Shown one piece after another: positions 42,765 through 50,715 of a stretch of DNA of 64,000 nucleotides. How positions within the stretch are numbered: the stretch's first letter is position 1; each line of letters opens with the position of its first letter. The notes beneath the pieces were generated by a model. It was given only the letters and a program-made list of their open reading frames with translations, had not been told where the DNA came from and ran no database searches. The DNA comes from Ancylobacter polymorphus (GTDB lineage: Bacteria; Pseudomonadota; Alphaproteobacteria; Rhizobiales; Xanthobacteraceae), in NCBI RefSeq assembly GCF_022836935.1, contig NZ_CP083239.1:186001-250000 (forward strand), read 5' to 3'. Both the position numbers and the translations under genes were made by a program.

Positions 42765-43772
42765 TCAGACGCCGGTGAGGCGGAAGCCCTGCTGGAACGG
42801 GTCGTTGGGATCGAGGAAGAAGTTGAAGCTGCCGGTGAGATAGGCCGACCCGGTGACGGTGCAGCGGATCGCCGGCAGGTCGCCGACGGTGGCCTCGCCA
42901 TGGATCTCGCCGGTGAACACCGTGTCGAGAATGCCGGCGTGGCGGAACGTGTCGCCCACCTTCAGCTCGCCCTTGCCGTGCAGCATGGCCATGCGCGAGG
43001 CAGTGCCGGTGCCGCAGGGCGAACGGTCGATCACGGTCGGCGGGCAGACGACGACGTTCTTGCCGTCGAAGCGCACCCCGTCGCCGTCGCCGACGATCTC
43101 GATCTGGTAGATCTCGTTGACATGGGCGAGCGTCGGATGCTGGACCGGAATGTCCTTCAGCCCGGCGCGCAGCTCCGCCGCCGCGCTCACCAGCGCCCAG
43201 GCATTGTCGGTGGTCAGTTCAAGGCCGAGGTCCGAGCCCTTGACGATGAGGTAGAAATCGCCGCCGAAGGCGATGTCGGCGCGCACCTTGCCGAAGCTCT
43301 TGGTCTCGACGACCACGTCGCGCTGGTAGAGGAAGCTCAGCGGCATCTCCAGCGTGACGGAGACGGCGCGGCCATTCTCCACCTTCACCCGCGCCGGCAC
43401 GACGCCGGCCGGCGTGTCGAGCCGCACCAGCGTCTCGCCTTCCTGCGCGGTGATGTAGCCGGCTTCCACCGCGATGGTGGCGACCGCCATGGCGCAGTGG
43501 CCGCACATGGGCGGATAGGTGTCGGGCTCAAGGATGAGCATGCCGATATCGGCGTCGGGCGAGCAGGCTTCGGTGAGCACGGCGGCGGGCATGTTGAACG
43601 AGCCGCGCGGCTCGAACAGCACGAGCTGGCGCAGCCAGTCGCGGCTCATCAGGTCGGCGCGCTTTTCCACCATGGTGGCGCCGCGGATCGGGCCGAAGCC
43701 GGAGGTGATGAGGCGCAGCGGGCAGCCGGCGGTATGGGAATCGATGCCCTGGATGATGCGGGTCGAGCGCAT
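42765..43772 (-). CDS. Proline racemase / 4-hydroxyproline epimerase family (paralogue 2)
   Basis: 335 residues. Catalytic Cys90 in MCGHCAMA and Cys253 in SPCGTGTA are both kept. IDSHTAGCPLRLITSG, LFEPRGSFNMPAAVLTEA and GGDFYLIVKG are family blocks. It differs widely from paralogue 1, which suggests two substrates, for example different hydroxyproline isomers, N-modified forms or proline itself. It lies next to the DapA-family lyase gene (12 bases). Confidence 0.85.
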   Translation of the reverse strand: MRSTRIIQGIDSHTAGCPLRLITSGFGPIRGATMVEKRADLMSRDWLRQLVLFEPRGSFNMPAAVLTEACSPDADIGMLILEPDTYPPMCGHCAMAVATIAVEAGYITAQEGETLVRLDTPAGVVPARVKVENGRAVSVTLEMPLSFLYQRDVVVETKSFGKVRADIAFGGDFYLIVKGSDLGLELTTDNAWALVSAAAELRAGLKDIPVQHPTLAHVNEIYQIEIVGDGDGVRFDGKNVVVCPPTVIDRSPCGTGTASRMAMLHGKGELKVGDTFRHAGILDTVFTGEIHGEATVGDLPAIRCTVTGSAYLTGSFNFFLDPNDPFQQGFRLTGV

Positions 43773-43784
43773 GATGATGTCCGT

Positions 43785-44693
43785 TCAGGCGAGCGTGTTG
43801 ATGAGGGCGGCGACATCGGCCTCGGCGAGGATCTTCGCCACGGAAGCCTGCTGCGCGTCGGTGAAGGGCAGCAGCGGCTCGCGCGGAATGCCGACCGGCT
43901 GGCCGAGCGCGTTCATCGCCGCCTTGATGCCGGCATAGAAGCTGCCGCTCTTGAAGCAGCGATAGATGGCGAACAGCGCCGGCTCCAGACGGTCCGCCGT
44001 GGCGGCATCGCCCGCGGCGCAGGCGTCGAAATAGGCGCGCACGAGGCGGCCGGAAAGCTGGTGCGCCATGGCGACCACGCCGACCACGCCGAGCGGCAGG
44101 GAGGAGCGGATCATCGTCTCATAGCCGACGAACACCGCCAGCTCGCCCTTCACCTTCTGGCACAGCTCGGCGACCTGCTGGATGTCGCCGGAGGAATCCT
44201 TGATGGCGACGACGTTGGGGATCTCGGCGAGGCGCGCCACCAGATCGGGGGTGATGTTGACGCCGATGCGCACCGGGCTGTTGTAGAGCATGACCGGCAG
44301 GCCGGAGGCGGCGCAAATGCGGCGGTAGAAATGCTCGGCCTCGCGCAGGTCGGGCTTGGCGTAGATCGGCGGCAAAGCAAGGATGCCGTCGCAGCCCGTG
44401 GTCTCGGCGGCCTTGGTGAGTTCCAGCACCACATCGGTGTGGAGATCGGAAACCCCCGCCAGCACCGGCACGCGGCCGGCGGCGACCTTCACCGTCGCCT
44501 CGAACAGCTTCACCCGCTCGGCGACGCTCATGGCATAGAACTCGCCGGTCGAGCCGCAGACGATGAGGCCGTCGGCGCCATTGGCGATATTGGCCTCGGC
44601 CAGCGCCTCGAAGCGCGGGAAGTCGATCGGCCCCTCGGGCAGGAAGGGGGTGACGAGGACACTGTGGATGCCCTGCCAGTTGGTCTTGCTCAT
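43785..44693 (-). CDS. DapA-family aldolase/lyase, candidate Δ1-pyrroline-4-hydroxy-2-carboxylate deaminase
   Basis: 302 residues from ATG 44693. Class I aldolase of the dihydrodipicolinate synthase group: Schiff-base Lys165 in AIKDSSGD, Tyr137 in LYNSPVRIG, and GSTGEF of the carboxylate-binding site. In hydroxyproline catabolism a DapA homologue deaminates the cyclic imine to α-ketoglutarate semialdehyde, which fits the epimerases and semialdehyde dehydrogenase in this operon. The start was taken at the DapA-like SKTNWQGIHSVLVTPF. Confidence 0.83.
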   Translation of the reverse strand: MSKTNWQGIHSVLVTPFLPEGPIDFPRFEALAEANIANGADGLIVCGSTGEFYAMSVAERVKLFEATVKVAAGRVPVLAGVSDLHTDVVLELTKAAETTGCDGILALPPIYAKPDLREAEHFYRRICAASGLPVMLYNSPVRIGVNITPDLVARLAEIPNVVAIKDSSGDIQQVAELCQKVKGELAVFVGYETMIRSSLPLGVVGVVAMAHQLSGRLVRAYFDACAAGDAATADRLEPALFAIYRCFKSGSFYAGIKAAMNALGQPVGIPREPLLPFTDAQQASVAKILAEADVAALINTLA

Positions 44694-44801
44694 GTGCGGT
44701 CTCGTTTCAGGAAGGCGGTGTCGGGACAGAGCGGGGGCGTGGCGCGGCACGCGGCCCCGCGCGAAAGGACGTTTGAGGTGCAGAAGGCGCCGGGCGGCGC
44801 G

Positions 44802-45623
44802 TCAGGTCTGAAGCAGCGGGCGCATCAGCTCGGCGGTGGCGTGGAAACGGTTGACGAAGGCGCGCACGCGCTCATTCGTGGGATGCAGCAGCACTTCCTG
44901 CGGCGTGCCCTCAGCGCAGATCGCGCCCTGATCGAGGAACACGACGCGGGTGGCGACCTCCAGCGCGAAGCCCAGCTCATGGGTGACGACCAGCATCGTC
45001 ATCCCCTCGCGGGCCAGCGTGATCATGGTGTTGAGCACCTCGCCCACCAGTTCCGGGTCGAGCGCGGAGGTCGGCTCGTCGAACAGCATCAGTGAGGGAC
45101 GCATGTTCAGCGCGCGGGCGATGGAGACGCGCTGCTTCTGCCCGCCCGACAGCCGGCCGGGCATGCGGTCGGCGAACTCCGCCATGCCGACCTTGGCGAG
45201 CAGGTCCATGGCGCGGGCGCGGTTGGTGGCGTCCGCCTCGCCCAGCACGGTGCGCGGGCCTTCCATCACATTCGCCAGCACGTTCATGTGCGGGAACAGG
45301 TTGAACTGCTGGAACACCATGCCGACGCGGCTGCGCATGGCGGCGACCTCGCGGCCGCTGATGCGGGCATTGTCGCGCCCGTCCGGCGCCCGGTCGAAAA
45401 TGGGCGAGCCATCGACGACGATGCGGCCGGAGGTCGGCTGTTCCAGCAGGTTGACGCAGCGCAGCAGCGTGGTCTTGCCGGAGCCGGACGAGCCCAGCAG
45501 CGCCACCACCTCGCCGGGATAGACGGTGAGATCGATGCCGCGCAGCACTTCATGCGAGCCGTAGCACTTGCGCACCTGGCGCACTTCGACCAGCGCGGGG
45601 GCGTCGGCGGGAAGACGGGTCAT
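44802..45623 (-). CDS. Polar amino acid ABC transporter ATP-binding protein
   Basis: 273 residues from ATG 45623. Walker [11 protein letters not shown]-loop [11 protein letters not shown], signature [15 protein letters not shown], Walker [14 protein letters not shown]-loop VTHELGFA: GlnQ/HisP/ArtP type. Together with the permease (14 bases upstream) and the binding protein it imports an amino acid-like solute, by context a (hydroxy)proline or derivative. Confidence 0.9.
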   Translation of the reverse strand: MTRLPADAPALVEVRQVRKCYGSHEVLRGIDLTVYPGEVVALLGSSGSGKTTLLRCVNLLEQPTSGRIVVDGSPIFDRAPDGRDNARISGREVAAMRSRVGMVFQQFNLFPHMNVLANVMEGPRTVLGEADATNRARAMDLLAKVGMAEFADRMPGRLSGGQKQRVSIARALNMRPSLMLFDEPTSALDPELVGEVLNTMITLAREGMTMLVVTHELGFALEVATRVVFLDQGAICAEGTPQEVLLHPTNERVRAFVNRFHATAELMRPLLQT

Positions 45624-45637
45624 GGCGGGGCCCCCTC

Positions 45638-46285
45638 TCAGTGACGGCGCATCTCGAGCCGGCGCGCGAGATAGTTGGAGGGAATGAGAACGGCGAGGAA
45701 GATGAGGCCGACCACGGTGTAGACCTCCATCGGCCGGTAGGTGAAGGAGGAGACGTAGCTCGCCTGATAGAGCAGGTCCGGCACGGTGAGCACCGACAGC
45801 AGCGTCGTGTTCTTCATCTGGATGATGGTCTGGCCGGCAAGCGGGGGCACCATCTGCCGCAGCGCCTGCGGCAGGATGATGCGGCGCATCGCCTGCCAGG
45901 AGCGCATGCCGAGCGCCTTGGCCGCGTCCGCCTGCCCGTGGTCGAGCGACTGGATGCCGGCGCGCAGGATTTCGGCGTAATAGGCGCCGCCATAGAGGCT
46001 GAGCGCGAGAATGCCGGCGGCCTGTTTGGAAATATTGATGCCGGCGAAGATCGGCAGCGCATAATAGCTCCACAGCAGCCACACCAGCAGCGGCACGTTG
46101 CGGAAGAACTCCACGAACAACATGCCGATGATTCGCAGCGTCTTGAGCGGCGAAAGCTGCACCAGCGCGATCAGCAGCCCGACGATCAGGCCGAGGACGC
46201 AGGTGATCACCGTATATTCGAGGGTGACGACCAGTCCCCAGGCGAACAGATGGGCGTTTTGGGTGATGACGGACCAGTCGAACAC
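45638..46285 (-). CDS. Polar amino acid ABC transporter permease
   Basis: 215 residues, His/Glu/Gln-type single permease likely homodimeric. [23 protein letters not shown] at the N-terminus, [20 protein letters not shown] and the [33 protein letters not shown]-type loop, quoted in pieces. Only one permease gene is present, so a homodimer is inferred. Confidence 0.88.
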   Translation of the reverse strand: MFDWSVITQNAHLFAWGLVVTLEYTVITCVLGLIVGLLIALVQLSPLKTLRIIGMLFVEFFRNVPLLVWLLWSYYALPIFAGINISKQAAGILALSLYGGAYYAEILRAGIQSLDHGQADAAKALGMRSWQAMRRIILPQALRQMVPPLAGQTIIQMKNTTLLSVLTVPDLLYQASYVSSFTYRPMEVYTVVGLIFLAVLIPSNYLARRLEMRRH

Positions 46286-46316
46286 GGCGCAGCGACCTTG
46301 CGGGGGAGGGAAAGGC

Positions 46317-46343
46317 CGGTGCCGGCGGCAGGCGCCGGCACCG
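46317..46343 (-). terminator. Strong hairpin between binding-protein and permease genes
   Basis: CGGTGCCGGCG (46317-46327), 5-base loop, CGCCGGCACCG (46333-46343): an 11-bp perfect stem followed on the minus strand by GGCCTTTCCC. It lies 27 bases after the binding-protein stop, inside the operon. It probably works as a partial terminator or 3' stabiliser giving excess binding protein over permease. Confidence 0.65.
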
Positions 46344-46370
46344 TAGGTAACGTCGACGAGGGGGACGACG

Positions 46371-47246
46371 TTAGAAGTTGAACTCGGGCGGCAGCACGGA
46401 GAGATCGATGCCGCGCGCTTCGAAGGCCTTGCGCAGCTTGCCCTGAGCGAGGCCGAGGGCGCGCTGCTGGTTCACCCAGTTGGTGAGCCAGTTCTCGTAG
46501 CCCTCATTGCCTTCCTCGCGGCGCATGCCGATGGTCGCGGGGTTGAGCAGCATCGGGCTCGGCAGCACGATCTGGCCGTTGATCGCCTTGGACACGTCGA
46601 TGGCGTCGAACACGGCGAGGATCATGGCGTCGGCGCGGTTGGCCTGCAGCTCCATGATGCCGAGCGGGCGGTCTTCCACCACGATGATGTTGGCCTTGGG
46701 CGTCAGCGCCTCGGCGACGACCTGCATCGTGCCGCCCTTCTGCACGACGATGCGCACCGACGGGTCGTTCAGTTCGGCCCAGGTCTTCTTGGCAAAGCCC
46801 GGCTTGGTGACGATAGCCCAGGCATCGGTGAACAGCGGTACGCTGAGATAATCCACCACCAGGCCGCGCTTGGGGTTGGGGTTCAGGCCGAAGGCGATGT
46901 CGATCTTGTTGGCCTGGAAGTCGGCGGCGAGGTTGCCCCAGGTGGTTTCAACCGGCACGACCTTGACGTTGAGCAGCGTGGCGATGTCGTTCGCCCAGTC
47001 CATGTAGAAGCCGCTCCACGCGCCGGTGTTGCGGTCGCGGATATAGCCGGGCTCCTCGCCGATCATGACCGGCACGCGCAGCTCGCCGCTCTTGCGGATG
47101 CGGTCGAGCACGAGGTTGGGATCGGCGGCAAAGGCGGACTGGAAGGTCGAGAGCGCCAGCACGACGGCGCCCACGAACATGAGGACGAAAGAGCGGAAAA
47201 GCGAGCCGGCGGCCGGAGACGGCCGGAGGGACGAGGCGGTGGTCAT
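46371..47246 (-). CDS. Amino acid ABC transporter substrate-binding protein
   Basis: 291 residues; a longer than usual N-terminal leader with the hydrophobic export segment at about 18-40 (FRSFVLMFVGAVVLALSTFQ...FA). Family 3 binding-protein features: LRVPVMIGEEPGYIRD, GFYMDWANDIATLL, DIAFGLNPNPKRGLVVDYLSVPLF and VVQKGGTMQVVAE. Catches the imported amino acid-like solute for the permease/ATPase pair. First metabolic gene after the regulator in the operon. Confidence 0.87.
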   Translation of the reverse strand: MTTASSLRPSPAAGSLFRSFVLMFVGAVVLALSTFQSAFAADPNLVLDRIRKSGELRVPVMIGEEPGYIRDRNTGAWSGFYMDWANDIATLLNVKVVPVETTWGNLAADFQANKIDIAFGLNPNPKRGLVVDYLSVPLFTDAWAIVTKPGFAKKTWAELNDPSVRIVVQKGGTMQVVAEALTPKANIIVVEDRPLGIMELQANRADAMILAVFDAIDVSKAINGQIVLPSPMLLNPATIGMRREEGNEGYENWLTNWVNQQRALGLAQGKLRKAFEARGIDLSVLPPEFNF

Positions 47247-47287
47247 CGTCGGTTCCCTAGTTCTCTGGTTTGGTGTTGAGGCGAGGC

Positions 47288-49177
47288 CTATCGCAGGAAG
47301 CCGCTGCCGAGAGGATCGCCCATCTCCTGGATGAGCGTCGCCACGGCCTTGAGGTGCGCGCGTCCCGTGATCCGGGTCGTGGCGGCCACGGCACCGCCGG
47401 CGCCGTGGGTCAGGGTGATGAGTTCGCCGGACAGACGCCCGCCGAACAGGCTGACCGCGTCGAGCCGCGTCCCCGGCTGCGCGGCGCCGGTGGCGGCGCG
47501 CAGGGCGAGGAGGCAGGAAAGACCGGCGACGCCGGGGGAGCGGTCGAATTTCTGGCGATCAATGGCGAGGAACTGGCGCACCGCGCCGGTCGCGTCCGTG
47601 CCATGGAACAGCACGGAATCGACGCTGGGCTGCGCCCCGCGCCGGCGCGGCAGCGCCTCGTTGAGATGGCGGCGCAGGCTGTCACCCAGCGCGAGCAGGC
47701 GGTCGATATTGCCCGCCTCCAGCGTCAGCCCGGCGGCCTGCGCATCGACGAGCGCGGTGCAGTCGCCGCACATGGCGATGGCGACATCGAGCTCCAGCCC
47801 GTCGATCGCCACGCGCCGGCCCACTTCCGTGATGAGCGCGGGCGGCATGTCGAGGGCGATGGCGTCGGCGTCGCCGTCCACGCCCACTTCGACGCTGAGA
47901 ATGCCGTTCGGCACCTCGATGGTGAAGCGCTTGTGGCGGGTGAGGCGACCGAGCGCCCGCAGCGCCGCCGTGTAGCCCATGATGGCGTGACCGCACAGGC
48001 CCGGATAGCCATAGGAGGATATGAAGAAGGCGCCGAAATCCGCCGCGCTGGAGGCCACCGGCACCAGACCGAAGGCGCCGGAATGGCCGCGCGGCTCGTG
48101 CAGCAGCATCGGGCGCAGGCTGTCATAGCGCTCCGCGAACTGGCGGGCCTTGCCGGCGACGCTGTCGGCGTCCAGCCCTTCCAGCGGCTCGATCAGGATA
48201 TGGGTCGGGTGGCCCTCGGTGTGGGTCTCGATGACGCGGAAGGTGCGCGCGCCCGAGGGCAGCTCCAGGCTGAGCGCCCCCTCGCCGATGCCCTCGCCGA
48301 TGCCGGCACCGAGGCCGAGCCGGCGGTCGGTGCGCTCGAAGCTCATGGAGGAGAGGCGGTCGCTGTCGGTGTTGATCCACAGCACCTTGGCCGGCACCGG
48401 GCCGGTGTTGCGCCAGCGATGGGCGATACGGCTGTTGAAATAGGCGCCGTCGCCGGGGTTCAGCACCTCGGCGTCGCGGTCGGCGAGCGCGAGTTCGAGC
48501 GAGCCTTCCAGCACATAGATCAGTTCCTCGCCCTCATGGGCGTAGAAGCCGTCGCTCTCGCGCTCGGGGTCGATGGTCCACACTTCGGCGTCCATCAGCC
48601 GCTGCGAGACAGTGAGCTGCTCGATGGTGACGCCGGGGCCGAAGGAGCCGACGATGCGCCCCTGCCCCCGGCGCACGACGGGGAAATCGCGCCCCTTCGT
48701 GCCGCCGAGCAGTTCCGCCAGCGTGCGGCCGAACACTTCGGCAATGGCGTTGAGCCGCGCCGGGGAAAGGAAGGCGACGCCGCGCTCGAACATGGAGAGA
48801 TGCGAGGTGGCGATGTCGGTGCGCTCGGACAGCTCGCGCAGCGACATGCCCGCTTCCTGACGCAGGCCGCGCACGCGGGCGCCGAGATGATTGAAGGTGA
48901 CCGGCGCCGCCTCGCCTTCCGGCGCGGGCGCGGCCTCCTCCTCGCTGTCGAGCAGCCGGCGGATGGCGGAAAGGCTCTGGCCGTCCACCCGGCGCATGCG
49001 GTCGATGCGCCGCACGCGCTCGATCTCGGCCTCGCCATAGGAACGATGCCCGCCCGCCGACTTGCTGGGGGTCAGCAGGCCCTGATTTTCCCAGGAGCGC
49101 AGGGTCGACACCGCAATGCCGGTCACCTTGGCGACATGGCCGATGGAGAAGGGGAAGCGGGCGGCCGGCTGGGTCAT
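47288..49177 (-). CDS. Four-domain regulator: MerR HTH + XRE HTH + cupin + proline-racemase-like domain
   Basis: 629 residues in one uninterrupted frame. Residues 8-78 are a MerR-type wHTH (SIGHVAKVTGIAVSTLRSWE, then GHRSYGEAEIERVRRI). Residues ~97-158 are a second, XRE/Cro-type HTH (LRQEAGMSLRELSERT, SHLSMFERG). Residues ~185-270 are a cupin barrel (AHEGEELIYVLEGSLEL, PGDGAYFNSRIAHRW). Residues 311-629 are a full-length proline racemase/hydroxyproline epimerase domain: IETHTEGHPTHILIE, LLHEPRGHSGAFG, GLCGHAIMG with Cys395 kept, and FDRSPGVAGLS where the second catalytic Cys-containing PCGTG is degenerate (Gly549 in place of Cys). Epimerisation needs both thiols, so this domain probably binds but does not racemise its ligand. 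The gene heads the operon whose two racemases are its relatives, so a ligand-sensing repressor or activator is the likely role. Confidence 0.85.
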   Translation of the reverse strand: MTQPAARFPFSIGHVAKVTGIAVSTLRSWENQGLLTPSKSAGGHRSYGEAEIERVRRIDRMRRVDGQSLSAIRRLLDSEEEAAPAPEGEAAPVTFNHLGARVRGLRQEAGMSLRELSERTDIATSHLSMFERGVAFLSPARLNAIAEVFGRTLAELLGGTKGRDFPVVRRGQGRIVGSFGPGVTIEQLTVSQRLMDAEVWTIDPERESDGFYAHEGEELIYVLEGSLELALADRDAEVLNPGDGAYFNSRIAHRWRNTGPVPAKVLWINTDSDRLSSMSFERTDRRLGLGAGIGEGIGEGALSLELPSGARTFRVIETHTEGHPTHILIEPLEGLDADSVAGKARQFAERYDSLRPMLLHEPRGHSGAFGLVPVASSAADFGAFFISSYGYPGLCGHAIMGYTAALRALGRLTRHKRFTIEVPNGILSVEVGVDGDADAIALDMPPALITEVGRRVAIDGLELDVAIAMCGDCTALVDAQAAGLTLEAGNIDRLLALGDSLRRHLNEALPRRRGAQPSVDSVLFHGTDATGAVRQFLAIDRQKFDRSPGVAGLSCLLALRAATGAAQPGTRLDAVSLFGGRLSGELITLTHGAGGAVAATTRITGRAHLKAVATLIQEMGDPLGSGFLR

Positions 49178-49181
49178 GCGG

Positions 49182-49247
49182 TCTACATACCGTTTGTAGA
49201 AACACCGAACATGCGCAGACGGTATGCGGATTTATTGAACGAGTCAA
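49182..49247 (-). promoter_or_regulatory. Promoter and nested dyads of the four-domain regulator operon
   Basis: On the minus strand: -35 TTGACT (49247-49242), 17-base spacer, -10 TACCGT (49224-49219). The -10 is part of an inverted repeat CATACCGT / ACGGTATG (plus-strand arms 49186-49193 and 49219-49226), and a second dyad TCTACA-N7-TGTAGA (49182-49200) overlaps its downstream arm, ending 5 bases before the start codon. No good ribosome site is visible, so the dyad covers the translation start region. This looks like an autoregulatory operator with two kinds of half-site, matching a protein with two different HTH domains. Confidence 0.55.
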
Positions 49248-49323
49248 TCGAGGCTGGACAGAGAAGTCGGTCCCCTCGCCCGCCGTTGCGGTAACGGAGA
49301 GCGTCGCCCTTGTGCCCTCTCGA

Positions 49324-49338
49324 CAACTGGTATAATGA
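49324..49338 (+). promoter_or_regulatory. Apionate-regulon promoter element, plus-strand copy (extended -10)
   Basis: CAACTGGTATAATGA contains TGGTATAAT, a consensus extended -10 (TGn-TATAAT), upstream of the RuBisCO-like gene. The identical 15-mer is found at 63327-63341 on the minus strand ahead of the sugar ABC operon. GGTATA is also the half-site of NanR, a GntR/FCD regulator, and such a regulator is encoded at 55999. A weak -35 (TTGTGC at 49310) lies 15 bases ahead. Confidence 0.65.
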
Positions 49339-49455
49339 CTATATCAAGATATGAGTGAGAATAGACTCACCGCTTGAGGAAACGCATGGAAGGCTGAGGC
49401 GGCGGTGCGGAAACGCGCGGCGGAGCGGCTTTTCGTGCCGAGCCAGGACAGCCGC

Positions 49456-50715
49456 ATGCCCGCGCCCCACCGGATCGAAGCCGACTATCTCATTGAGACC
49501 GCCTATGATCCCCGCCGCGCCGTCGAGGCGATGGCGGGCGAACAGTCGAGCGGCACCTTTGTCGCCATTCCCGGCGAGACGCCGGAGCTGAAGGAGCGCT
49601 CCGCCGCCCGGATCGAGGCACTGGAACTCGTCGCCACCTCCGACGCTCCGTCCCTGCCCGGCGCCGGCCATCCCCCGGGCGGGGTGATCCAGAGGGCGCG
49701 CGTCACCCTTTCCTGGCCGATGGACAATCTCGGCCCCTCGCTGCCAAACCTGCTGGCGACCGTGGCGGGCAATCTGTTCGAACTGAAGCAGTTCTCCGGC
49801 CTGCGCCTTCTCGACATCCGCCTGCCGCAGGACTTCGCGCAGGCCTATGGCGGGCCGAAATTCGGCATTGAGGGCACGCGCCGCCTCGCCGGGGTCGAGG
49901 GCCGGCCGATCATCGGCACCATCGTCAAGCCGAGCGTGGGTTTCGGGCCGACCGAGACGGCGGACCTCGTGAAGCTGCTGGCGGACGCGGGCATCGACTT
50001 CATCAAGGACGACGAATTGCAGTCCGACGGCCCGCATTGCCGCTTCGAGGACCGCGTGCACGCGGTGATGCGCGTCATCAACGACCATGCCGACCGCACC
50101 GGCAAGAAGGTGATGTTCGCCTTCAACCTCACCGGCGAGATCGACCAGATGCGCCGCCGCCACGATCTCGTGCAGGAACTGGGCGGCACCTGCGTCATGG
50201 CCAGCCTCAACTCGGTTGGCCTCGTCGGCATGATCGAGCTTGGTCGCTTCACGCAGCTGCCGCTGCACGCCCACCGCAATGGCTGGGGCTATCTCTCGCG
50301 CGCGCCGATGCTCGGCTGGTCCTATGTCGCCTGGCAGAAGATCTGGCGGCTGGCGGGGGCCGACCACATGCATGTCAACGGCCTCGCCAACAAGTTCTCG
50401 GAGGCCGATGACAGCGTGATCGCCTCCGCCCGCGCGTGCCTCACCCCCCTGTTCGAGGACAAGCCCTGCATCGCCATGCCGGTGTTCTCCTCCGGCCAGT
50501 CGGCCAAGCAGGCGCCCGGCACCTATGCCGCGCTGGGGTCGGCGGACCTGATCTTCGCCGCCGGCGGCGGCATCATGGCCCATCCCGACGGCCCGGCGGC
50601 GGGCGTCGCCTCGCTGCGCGAGGCGTGGGAAGCGGCGATGAGCGACGTGCCGCTGGCCGATTATGCCCGCGACCACGCCGCGCTCGCCCGCGCGCTGGAG
50701 ACCTATGCGGCATGA
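49456..50715 (+). CDS. RuBisCO-like protein, candidate 3-oxo-isoapionate-4-phosphate-cleaving enzyme (OiaT/OiaX type)
   Basis: 419 residues from ATG 49456; a GTG 17 codons earlier (49405) is an alternative start. RuBisCO large-subunit fold with most active-site positions: Lys in GTIVKPSVGF (K175 equivalent; K177 is Ser), the carbamylation block DFIKDDE with Lys-Asp-Asp-Glu, His-Arg in LHAHRNGWG, loop-6 Lys in NGLANKFSE, Ser in FSSGQSAK and the phosphate-binding FAAGGGIMAHPDG. In D-apionate catabolism two RLPs act on 3-oxo-isoapionate 4-phosphate, one hydrolytic (3-phosphoglycerate plus glycolate), one decarboxylating; the sequence alone does not tell me which. Coupled by ATGA to the kinase gene. 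Not a CO2-fixing RuBisCO: no small subunit, and K177 is lost. Confidence 0.82.
   Translation: MPAPHRIEADYLIETAYDPRRAVEAMAGEQSSGTFVAIPGETPELKERSAARIEALELVATSDAPSLPGAGHPPGGVIQRARVTLSWPMDNLGPSLPNLLATVAGNLFELKQFSGLRLLDIRLPQDFAQAYGGPKFGIEGTRRLAGVEGRPIIGTIVKPSVGFGPTETADLVKLLADAGIDFIKDDELQSDGPHCRFEDRVHAVMRVINDHADRTGKKVMFAFNLTGEIDQMRRRHDLVQELGGTCVMASLNSVGLVGMIELGRFTQLPLHAHRNGWGYLSRAPMLGWSYVAWQKIWRLAGADHMHVNGLANKFSEADDSVIASARACLTPLFEDKPCIAMPVFSSGQSAKQAPGTYAALGSADLIFAAGGGIMAHPDGPAAGVASLREAWEAAMSDVPLADYARDHAALARALETYAA

Noticed and set aside
47288..49177. Four-domain regulator as an assembly artefact
   Set aside because: The frame is continuous through all four domains with linkers of normal composition and uniform codon use, and the C-terminal domain has the full family length.
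49386..49397. Three-codon ORF (ATG-GAA-GGC-TGA) before the RuBisCO-like gene
   Set aside because: Has a GAGGA upstream but is too short to be more than chance; noted only because it precedes the uncertain start of the RLP.
49456..50715. True RuBisCO large subunit and carbon fixation locus
   Set aside because: The equivalent of Lys177 is Ser, no small subunit, phosphoribulokinase or cbb regulator is near, and the kinase, oxidoisomerase and lactonase point to sugar-acid catabolism.
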